A stretch of 64,000 bases of DNA from Phallusia mammillata (Eukaryota > Chordata > Ascidiacea > Phlebobranchia > Ascidiidae), in contig QLIY01000031.1 of NCBI GenBank assembly GCA_003260075.1, forward strand, positions 235,652-299,651, read 5' to 3'. Positions 37,901-49,700 of the stretch are shown one piece after another. The first letter of the stretch is position 1; each line of letters starts with the position of its first letter. The notes beneath the pieces were generated by a model, which did not search any database, was not told where the DNA came from, and saw only the letters and a list, made by a program, of their open reading frames with translations. The position numbers and the translations under genes are program-made.

Positions 37901-40900
37901 TTGTTGTTGTTGCTGCTGCAAACTTGTGCTGGGCGGGAGATCAGCTGGCAAACATGACTTCAACAGGGACTTATAACCAACCCGGATGTGCTTCGGTTCC
38001 GGTAATTCCAAAGGCACGAACAGAATCTTGCCCTGTGGCTCGTTTTTCAGGTTCTGAATATATAAAGCAAAGTTTGGCTATGCAGTAATGATAACAACAA
38101 CGTTAGTTCAACGTTTGCAAAAAATGTATTTAATATGTGCAAGTTTTCAGTTATTTTTCAAGAGGTTGGCTTGCCTGGTACACTTGTTTACATTTTGCTT
38201 AGCTGTTTTTATAAACATTTGGTGTAATCGAAAAAAAACTATCACAGCCCTGCAGCAGCTACGGGGCTGTATCATACATTCTTGTGAGTGAGTATTTAAC
38301 TTGCATCACCTCACAAAAAATTGCACTCTAGAAAACACCAATGTAAAAGTTTAATAGCAGACTGTTGACACCTCCAAAGTCCCCGCTCTAAATGGTAACC
38401 CTTTGCTTCTTCTAGCAGTTGCAACAGGCCCTAAATCACCGATGACGTATGAAAGCCTCAGAGAGTTCCAATATTGGTTCATGAATAAAAATTCCCAAAG
38501 CATGGGGTAACCACAACTTGCGTCAACCGGCAGACTAACGGATACAATAAAACTCACTGCTAACATTCTTCCAAGGGGTAAAATGTTAACGGTGTTGCAA
38601 TCCTTAACGGGAGGCTAAATACTATGTGCCAATTTGTATTGTAAAAATGCGCTGTAAAACTCTTTATGGCACAGTTGCATGCGTTAAGTCAAAGAACAAA
38701 TGATTTTTAGGGATTTTCTGTCACCTAATTTTGCGCATACAAGGTTTATATGTAGGAAATATGTCACTCAACAAAAGGGTTGGCATTTTAAAGGGGTTAA
38801 AAACCTGTCCGGGTGTTTTTTCCCGACAAACTATCATAGATAAAGTCTGTTTACCATGCAGTCAAAAGTTCAAGAAAATTTACGATAAGAAAGGTCAATG
38901 TCGTAAAATTTACAAAGACCACGCCCGATACATAGTATAAAAATGCTGCGATCCAAGGACTCCGAGACAGAAACGTTTGGAAAAGCAACGAAATATCGTA
39001 AACCGAAAAATGAAGATTGAATTTAGTCTGTGTGTTGTACTTTTGACTGTATGCGCTGTGGTCAAGGGAGCAGCTGTTCACAAACAAGTCAAGGTCATTA
39101 CCAAGGTACGTATGCAAAAATCAACTAATATTTTGACACAGTAGTAAAAAAAGGCCTGCTACTCGATTCGAAAAGTGCATTTGTGCACGTTATATACGCA
39201 CCAGTTTAATATTTTGGATGGCCAGAATGGTACAGTCACAAAGTAAAACGTTTATTAAAACAGAATTATGTCATTTACTGATTCAAGCTGAGCCAGGGTG
39301 ACTATTAAACAACAGGCGTTCTTCTTGTATATTGAACCATTACAACAAAACATAAAGAATTGAATATTCCAGCTCAAATATTCTTTTCTGCAGGCTGAAG
39401 AAGTTACCTACAATGGTAAGCTACCAGCTATCCTCAATTGCGACTATGTCATCTCTAGTGGGGAGGATTTGCCTGTAACGGTCACCTGGTTCCAGGGAGA
39501 CGGACCTCGATCTGCTGGCAAAGTTTTGTCATGTACCGGCTACACCAAGCTGACCAAAAGCTGCTACAACCACCAGGTCTACGGCTCTGAGTTCCAAGGC
39601 CGATTGTCTCTAGATGTGAACACTCCCTCTCTATTAGTAACCGAGGTAGGTAGTGAAATTTACCGTTAACCAGATACAGAATCTAAAATCCTAACGCGCA
39701 CTAATCAGATTCTCCGTGCACACGGGGTTGTAGAGACTATTGAAGTGTGTATGTAGTCTAAAGTGTCTGCATTTGTATCTTTTTCAACCAAAGTCGAGGC
39801 AATCAGTGTAAACATCACCATTTATTCAGTAACCAACAAAGCCCGAATATGCATAGCAACGGTACAAACTCATTTTCTTCCTGTGAAGGAGCCTTCCTTA
39901 CCACATTAGTTATGTGGGACATTTTTGTGTTTGAAAAAGTTTCAGTCCTATATGTGTTTGAAATTTTTTCGCCCGAAACTTGTTACTGTGACGCAAGCAT
40001 ATGAAACCATTGAAAAGCACTGATCTAAACGCTACATTTCCAAATGAATATTGTTTTAAAAATCGACTTCGTTACGATTAACGTTATTGTTAGGTGCAAG
40101 CCACCGACAACAAGAACTTTTGGTGTCAAATATCGTTGGAAGGAGACGACTTGGCGTCAAACGCGGAACTGGGAATCGATGAAAAGTCTGTTGTATTCCG
40201 TATCCCGGGACCCTACGAACTGCCAAAGTTCCACTCAGTTTCAGTCAGTGGACAAAATGTCGAAACAAGCGTCGGCAGCGAAGTAGCAATCCAATGCACG
40301 TAAGTAACTACTGATCAAACCGTTTGAAACTACATGTTTTGGCAGAAGTTAAAGTCGTCAATGCATTCTTAATCTTGAGTTGAAGTAGAGTGTTGGCTAC
40401 ATTTTATTGCACCACCTCTGTCTAACTTGAAATACAGATATTCTTGCGTTTAACCGAAATGTGCAACTAAGCTGAATATTTTCCGCTGAATAACTGATTA
40501 CAAGCAGTAAAACGAAATCTGCGATTGACCATAATAGTCCGTAACTATGAAGCCAAATCAAACCACAGACACAAACACACCTAATTTTTTAATCTATATT
40601 TGTCCCATGGCAGATGCGGAGAATATCACTGTGACGACGTGTTTTGGTACAAAGGACCAGAAAACCCTACTGACAGCCAATATGAGTTGGTGTTCTCACG
40701 TGTTACTGGTTTCCGCGGGACGGAACCCAAGTTCACGTCCTATAACCAATGGACGAACCGAGCTTATCTCAATGGTAAGCGCTACTTTGTCACTTCTACA
40801 TCCTTAACCACCACCAGCTGCAAAGTGCAACTAAATAAGTTTAAGGTTTAAAATTTGGAACATATGTTTTGGTAACCTTTGTGCATTAGGTAAATATTTT

Positions 40901-43685
40901 AATATTGAATTTTATATATTCTGTACACGATTTAATTCTTATTCAATATGAATAACTCCTTTCTTCATCATGTTGCAAATATTTTCTAAGCCTTTTTGTG
41001 GTTAAATTTAAAGTTTATAAAAATTTAAAAAAATGTAAATTGCATGTGTTAACCACGGCATCAAAAATAAGTTCACACAAATAGATCAAGGCCTTATTTA
41101 AAATTGTCTTATATTCCCACAGGTGACTCGCTGGTTATATCACAAGTTGTCTTAAGTGACGCCGGGAGATACTGGTGCGAAATGCGGGGTTCGGGTTACA
41201 AAAATTTGGGAGAAACAGGCACCGACGCCAAATCAGTGGTCCTAGAAGTTTTCTAACCATAAATAGTCCGCTGTCAACCCACAAGCAATCCTGGATCTCA
41301 AAAGTGATTCGTCATGATTTGCCTATCTGCTTTTATGATTACGATTTGCATCAACCTTGTACATTACAATCTATGCGTGAAAATAAAAGTCATCAGTCTT
41401 ATTTGTTTGTTTGTTTTTGTTGACGATTCACAGTAGCGGTGCAATGACGCAAAACATGAGGTCACCGGTGACGTAAGATAAGAGTGAGAGAAAGACATTA
41501 CCAGCCGTCCACATGTGCACACTTCATATTGCATTAGTCAAAACTTGGTGACCTCATTATTGGCTAATTCGACGGTAGAATATTTTTCCGGTTGTCGTGG
41601 CGGTTATAATTGCTATTTTCAGTTCCGCAAATTAATCCAACTTATTGATTGTGGGTTTAACACTAAACCGACCATACTATTGTGTGTAACGGAGCTCCGT
41701 GTGAAAAGTTGCATGTGGTCCAAAAGTCTGATAACACTGTACCAATAACAGTGCGGAAAGTTATCTAAGCTGCATCGGGTGATTGTTTCAGGAATGTGCT
41801 TGTTAAGTGTTACACGTTTGAGTTTTGTTATACGACTGAGTTTTTAGTTAAATCTACGTTTTATTTTGCTGAAAAGTTAAGATTATGCAACCTAAAATGA
41901 AAATTTGTGCATATGCGTTAGTCGCTGTTGCTTTTGTGTTCGGTGCAGCAGTGGCAAATGAGAAAAGTAATGAAGCTGCCGAGGTGGTTAAGCGACAAAT
42001 GAGTGTATTTGTTGAGGTAAGTTTGCGAACTTTAAAGTTTAATAAATATTGCCAATGCCTCTGATAAACCCGGTTGTAACCATTGCGTTTTTATCGCCGC
42101 TTTATTGCTTTTACCTTACTTCGCGTCGCCCCAATGTTTACTGTTGTAAAGTACCTAGTTGCATCCCTTCTGATGGTTTTATTTTACCTGACGATGAGAA
42201 TAGAAACTGTCGAAAGATGATGTTTTTACACTCAAATACTGACTTGTATCTTTTTGCTGAACAAAATATTGCTCTAACATGCGCCACCTTATCTAGCCTT
42301 TATCAAAAGTCACGTTTACTTGACAAACTTCAAAAAAAAAAACTCTCAAAGAAACCTTTTGAAATAAGTTATTATCCTTTAGCTATGTACTTAATTATAA
42401 ATGAACATAGTCTTATGTTTAAAAGATGCATTTAACAACAATAGAATCCAGAAGTTTTGTCCATCGTCGATTATGGCACAGTACTAAGCTGCGACTATTC
42501 AATCTCAACTGGAGAGGACCTTCCTGTAACCGTCACCTGGTTTAGAGGGGATGGGCCTCGGTTTTGGACCAAAGTCTTCTCATGCAACGGATTTCAGAAG
42601 TATTACAATCAGTGTTCAAACCACCAGATGTACGATTCCCACTTTGCAGGACGCATGTGGCTTGGGTCTGGAACACCATCTCTTATCGTTGCACCAGTAA
42701 GTCCCACTTAAGATGTTCTATTAGTACGAGTCATCGGTGACTTAAAATAGGGCATGAAAAGACCAGGTATTCATAAGAAGTGGAACGCAAGGCTGTATTC
42801 GCCCAAGAACCACTTTATCTTACATTAGTTATTCTTCTGTTCGAATAGCATATTTTTCGCACTTTTTGAAGTTATCATATAGTTGACCACACTCAAAAAT
42901 TACTGAATTGGTTAAAACCTATTTCAAGGTGTTATACGACGACAACACAAACTTCTGGTGTCAAGTATCGTTAGAAGGCGACGAGTTGGCTGAAAACGGA
43001 GAAATTGGAGTGGATTCAAAGTCTGTTGTCATGCGAGTACGATATGGGAATGAGACCCCAAAGTTTCATACAGTTTCTGTAAGCGACGAAAACAGCTCTG
43101 CCAATGTTACAGATACTGTGACTCTTGACTGCACGTAAGTATGCATATAAATCCCCCCCCCCGGTTGCCATCGACATGAAACCAAAAATAAGGACAACCG
43201 AAAAATTAACGTTTTTGAACAATTTTTTGCATTTCTACGAGCCATGACATTTCATATGCAATATTTGGGCCAGAAACAATCTGTTCCAGCAACTCGTTGT
43301 TTTTTAAAAAAAATACTTCGTGCGTCTCACGGCAGCTCAGGTCCAGGTTTACCTTTACTTCTAGCAGGGATTTGAGTTGTAAGTGTTGAAAATAAGACAA
43401 AATAAAGACGTAAGTCAAAGAAGGACAAAAAGAAATACATTTCTTAGAAATAAGGACAATAAACTTTCCTAAGACATAGCCCTCGAAAATAAGGACAAAT
43501 CTTAGAAATAAGGACGGTATGGCAACCCTGCATATAAACATAGTTTATTCATTGTGTAAAATCAAACCCTATCGTATTGTGTAGTTGTTCTGGAAGCTAT
43601 TGTGCCGATGTTTTTTGGTATAAGGGGCCGGTTAACGTTGCAGAGAATGAATATGAAATGGTATACGAAAAGCAAACTGGACATA

Positions 43686-43720
<35 letters not shown>

Positions 43721-46700
43721 GAACGGGATACGAGCAGGCCTTGAATAGATGGGTGGGCCGAGCCACTCTTAATGGTAAGTCAACAATAAGAGCCTTGAAC
43801 GTGTAAAACTACACAATATGTGTCGATCATATTTTTTCTATCTGCTGGGTTGGGGCAAAGCTGCACTGTTTGTAGAAAACTAACAAAGCTGGTAGAAACT
43901 TTGTTTGAAATACTAAGATTAACGACTAAAATAAGCAGAATTCATCCACTTAAGACACAACGAGTGCTATTTTAGCAAATTGGTACGCTGAACATAGAAA
44001 CAAGTTTCAATTATCATCATTAGTTTGAAGTAGTACTATAGAAGACATTTTAAATTTTAAAATGTAACATTGTATCACGTAACCCTGTTGCACATATCCT
44101 AAATCGCTGTTTAATTAACTAAAGCACAGTATAATATAACTATGTACTCTATAATGAATTTTTATTCAAAAAAATAATCAAAATAGGCCATGTTTATGAC
44201 AGGCTTTTCGCTGACCATTTCAAATGTGGAAGAAAACGACGCCGGAAGATACTGGTGCGAAGTTCAAGACAACCAAATAGGCGAAACTGCGTCTGACGCT
44301 AAATCAGTTGTGCTAGAGGTCACCCCGCTTGGACCCTTCACGTGTTCGGGCAAAAGCGACGGCTTGTATGAAGATTTAGAAGATTGCAGTAGCTACTACC
44401 AGTGTTATGGAGGCAAAATCTACCACCAAGCATGCGCTGCAGGAACCGTTTTCAACTCAGACCCCGCTGCTATATTTGTGTGTGATGTTCCAGAAAATGT
44501 TGCGCCTCCGTGTGGCACGAAAGTTTATTAGAATCGAGAAGTCTTTGCCAGACTGCGGTGATGCACATAAAACTTGGTGTTTAATTAGGTGTGGTTGTAT
44601 TTCAAATGGTGACTGTAAAGTGTTTTGTTTTTTTACGATAACTTCTTCTTATGATGTTGCATAAATAAAGGAACTGAGATTGTTTACAAGAGCATACTTG
44701 TTGTTGGTCGAAGGCTGATACTTGGATTTTTAGTCACATGAGAATTGTAAAAATGTTGGTACTGAATTGTGTAAAATCACTATAATAACAAAAGTACACG
44801 TTTTTTGGATACAAAACGCATCCATAATGATATTTTCTGTGTGAAATGCAAACCTTTCTGTTACATTCAAGCAACTGATTATGTGGTGTCGTATGGTGCA
44901 ACATCTTGACCCAATGTATTCGCAATCATGGTCAAAATAATTCGCCACATTCACATATAGATTTGTAGCCCCCTGCAATTCGGGTGGATGGACAGTTCAA
45001 CACCAAGCGATTGGTGTCTTGCACCTTGTCTTCACAGTAGGGGCAGTAAGGATTGGAAACTGTTTCTCATTGGTGTAGCCTATAGTCTGTATCGAAGGTG
45101 ATTCGCTACAACCCATTCATGTGGGGAAGCAGACTCAAAACCTGACAACGGGGCGGTTAGGTCTAAAATTTGATCGCATCCCTTTGGGATGTTTTCATTC
45201 CAGTACTTGTGCCACTCTTCTCTCTTGTTGAAAATTTTCAGTTGTTTTGTAGATTATGTGGCAATTAGAGTTGAATCACTCAAACTTTGATCTCGGTGGC
45301 CAACGGAGGTACGTGATATGTCATCAAACAAACAAACAAACGAACGAATAACATCACTCGCTAAAAGTTTACCATGTGATTAGGGATCGACGAAAGCAAA
45401 GGTGCAAACATTCCCATAGGCAGCTTAGTGAAGGACGTTTTTCGTTGTCATTGGCCCTTCACAATAAACGGACAAACATTGGTGTGTTGAAATAATACAG
45501 CATCGTCCCTTCATAAGGCGACTGAATTGGACTTAATCGACATTTTTAGAGCTAAGGGTTAGAGTTAAGTTTTAGAGTTAAGAATGATATTTGAAGTTTG
45601 CCTGTGTCTTGTGCTGTTAGCTGGTGCTTCGGTTAATGGAGCTAAATTGCCAAACAGAAAAATCAACAAATCTTCAGAAGTTTGGAGACAAATGACAGTC
45701 TTTGTAGAGGTAATAAAGGTGTTGTAGTAGCTTTTTGTATTACTGTAGTATAGTAGCTCTTGCAATTGTTTGTAAGATGCAATGACTAGAGTACGTTTGG
45801 AATATGATGTATTGCCTTGCACATCATTAAACTATTTTAAAACTGGACAGTTAGAACGTTTAAACCAGTGGTTCCCAACCTTTCGTGGTCCACGGCCCCC
45901 TTAAAGTAACTTTTTAGCCTCGTGGCCCCCTTCAAGTTACCATGTAGGACCTGTGGCCCCCTTTAAATGTAGATAGCAATGTCGCGTTGGAATGCGGTAT
46001 TGTTTTTGGCCTTAAATATATAGTAAATGAGCGTGATAAACCTCACTTTAAACAAATAGTATGTGAAATAGTCGATTAAATCCGGGAATAAAGTTAAAGT
46101 GAAAATGACTTTCAGTGGGTGTTTCTTGTGAATATACGTCCGTGGCCCCCCGGAACATAACTCCCCCTGGGGGGCCATGGGCCCTGGTTGGGAACCACTG
46201 GTTTAAACTAAAACTCAATGACTTTGTGGTACGCCAGAGTTGTAAAATGTGGTATACAAGATTTTTCTGGTGGTGTTCGGGCTTGATATTTAGTATTTTG
46301 ACGCATATTCACCAAATTTTCAGCCAGGATCGGGCTTCATGTTTTTTAAACAATCTGGTTTGGGTCGGTTAGTTTCGGACCCCCATTTCAGACCCACTCT
46401 TAAACTCTGTGCGATAGAGTAAAATGCTGTTAGATAAGCCATTTGTTCATGATACTTTCCTCACACGTTAATACTGCATTTACCAACAGAACTCAGAAGT
46501 ATTGTCCATTGCTGGATATGGCACCACACTACATTGTGACTATTCCATCTCGACCGGGGAGGACCTTCCTGTATCAGTCACTTGGTTCAGAGGATATGGA
46601 CATCGCGATTCGACTCAAGTCTTCTCATGCAACAGCTTTCAAAAGAGCATCAACACTTGTTTAAACCAGCAGATCCACGATGCTCAGTTTGGGGCGCGCA

Positions 46701-49700
46701 TGTGGCTTGGCTCCGGAACACCTTCCCTAGTCATCGCGCCAGTAAGTTTCAGTTTATAGGCCCATTTAGTAGTCACTATGTCGTCAAGTATAATGTATTG
46801 ATTTTGCCCGCACTATACGTAGTTAAAACGCGAAAAGCCTATACTAATTTGGTCGTCAAGTAAAAATTATAAGTCAAACCAACTTCACACTTAGGTTTCT
46901 TAAGAAAAACGGGTCTGACTTCACACTCTGTGTCAGTTTTGTTTGCATAAACTTACTAGACAAGCAGTTAGTTGCTAGACCTGACCTAATGCCCAATCGC
47001 CCTAAAACGCCTTGTTTGAAGTCATTGTCTATTCTTGTCTGCTGTCTTTGTCGTTCCGGAAGGTAAAGACCTGTAAGATCGATAAACCAAACTTACGAAC
47101 CATAACGGGCTTCTCAAAAACGATTCGGGTTCGGGCCGGGTTTCGGGCTTGTACTTTCGGGTCCGGGCTCCAACTTCAGGCCCGTTTACAACTTTGCGTC
47201 AAGTGGGGCAGAAACAGGATTTCATTATAGTTTAAAAACCACTTTTATTTCCTTGACTACACCCACTCCAGATGACCAGTTTATTTTGTCCAAAATCGAA
47301 AACTAGATACGATTTCAGGTAGGATCTTATGACAACGACAATTTCTGGTGCCAAATATCGTTAGAAGGTGAAGAATTTGCTGAAAACGGGGAGATTGGAA
47401 TCGATGAGAAGTCTGTTGTCATGAGAGTTCGGTATGGACATGGCGAGACCCCAAGACTCCTTGTAGTGTCAGTGAGTGACGAAAACGTTGTTACCAGCGT
47501 GGGCGACACTGTCACTCTCAGTTGCAAGTAAGTACTTACTAACACTTACATATTATCCTGTCAAGGAACACATAAATGACTTGTACATTTTCTGCAGTTG
47601 TTCTCTTGCGTTCTGCGATTGGTCTACTTACTGGTACAAGGGCCCAGTGAACCTCACCAAGAACGAATACGAAATGGTTTACGAGAAAGTGTCCTACCAA
47701 GGATCAGGTGGACCAGGTAGGGAATAAACTTTTACAAACCCAAACTTCTTAAGGAATTAGAATAAAAAAATTCAAGATCAAACGAAATTAGCAAAACAAC
47801 TCTTGCGCAATGAAACAATGAAATATTTTCTGTAGTAGTTAACAAAAATTAGACAGTGTGCTCCAGAGGATTCTCTAAAGGAAATTAAGAGGGTATGTTA
47901 AAGATCGTTGTTTCAGAGCATAAAATACTACCTACATTTATAATCTAAAGTGCGTTTCAATTGTGGTATACGACGTCAAGCAAAGTACGTATCATAACTA
48001 TAGGTGGTAAACCGAAAAAAAACACGACGAGTTTATCGCAACAACATTCTTGAAACATTGCATGAACATATTACAAAAAATGATACTGTCTAATCCATGT
48101 TACACAGGGGCAGGATATAGAGAGCAGGCAATGAATAGATGGATCGGACGAGCCACTCTTGACGGTAAGTTGAAAGCATACACATGACTTTGCTATACTA
48201 TGTAAGCGACAATAAATCAGAAATCATCCTATTTCGGGTAAATGACAAAGATCACTACAAAAAGATACTAGTTAACTCTGTTTCCCTTCCCTAAATCAAA
48301 GTCCCATCTGTACAACAGGATTTTCACTTACGATCTCAAATATCGAAAAAAACGACGCTGGTAGATACTGGTGCAACGGAGAAGCCATGAGTGTATCGAC
48401 TACGGCCGCCGACGCCAAATCAGTAGTGCTAGAAGTCAATCCCTTTACGTGTTCGGGCAAAACCGATGGCTTGTATAAAGATCCAGACGACTGCAGTAGC
48501 TACTACCAGTGTTATGGAGGCAAAATCTACCACCAAGCATGCGCTGCAGGAACCGTTTTCAACTCGGACCCGGCTGCTATATTTGTGTGTGATGTTCCAG
48601 AGAATGTGGCGCCCCCATGTGGTACAAACGTCAATTAGATTCGGACGCTTTGCAGTCTGTGTTCAAGGCAATCCTTAGCGTTAAATTTGGCGTGGTGGTA
48701 TTTTGGAAATGTTGTGTTAGTTATTTCGGTTGATTTTTCATTATTACTTATCTTGCAATGCATGATGTTGCTTAAATAAAGGTACTTAAAAAGTGAGAAA
48801 AGAATATTTTTGATGTAGAACGCTAAATGCTGATACATAGATCTTTGTAGATAGCCAGGTTGTTTTATTAGATTGTGTAAATTTGTTTTCATAAAGCAAT
48901 TACACATTGCTTGATTACAAAACACACTGATGGTATTCACTGTTTAAAGTGGTTCTCAAACTTTTTTATTGTCGGGGCCAAAAAGTATTTTTTAAGTGTG
49001 TGGGGAGCCGCAAAAAAACAAAATCTTGAGAAAATCACTAAAGAATACGACTTTGAAAGGTAAAATAGCAATGTTTGGTGGTTTTCTGAGGTCTGGTGCG
49101 AGCCGCAAAGTAAGTAGTTGGGATCCGCATGCGGCCCCGAAAACCGAGTTTGAGAACCACTGGTTTAAACTGTACCAGGTCAATAAAAGGTGTGAGAACC
49201 CTTGCTTATGTCGCAAATGTTTGTTTTGGAGTCACCTATTGCACACACCGCTTGCATGTAAATTAGTTCTAACTCCACATTTTACCCCTGGTAATGTAAG
49301 TGACGTCATCCGTGAGAGTCTTACAACCTGGTACATAAGGCAACAACATATCATTAAATAAACGAACAAGGTGAGTGGGTGAGGTTCACCGGATAATTGT
49401 CTTGTAGATCAATTAGAGCAAAGGTGCGAATATTCCCATAAACTAACTAAACAATTAAAACAAGACGTTTGTCTTTGGTGCTTTGTAAGAAACTAATGTT
49501 CGTAATAGTTTGTATAGGGGATGTCAAAAGTTCAGGTAGATACCCAATACAGTAAACGGACAAATACTGCTGTATGTAAATTAAGTTGGTTCGTCGCTAT
49601 ATAGGGAGGCTGAATTCGCCTTCATGAGCATATCTTTTGATAAGGAGTTAATAGTATCAAGAGTCAAGAAATGAAGATGGTTTTGTTTCTGTTTGTTGTG

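Noticed and set aside
38351..38566. Minus-strand ORF as the missing SBF N-terminal exon
   Set aside because: The sequence does not resemble SBF. The true upstream exon (ILGDKAQMK) is at 61891-62010, across the VCBP array.
42049..42435. 128-codon plus-strand ORF in intron 1 of VCBP gene 2
   Set aside because: No similarity to any VCBP part, no paralogous copy in the other genes and no splice context. Probably chance.
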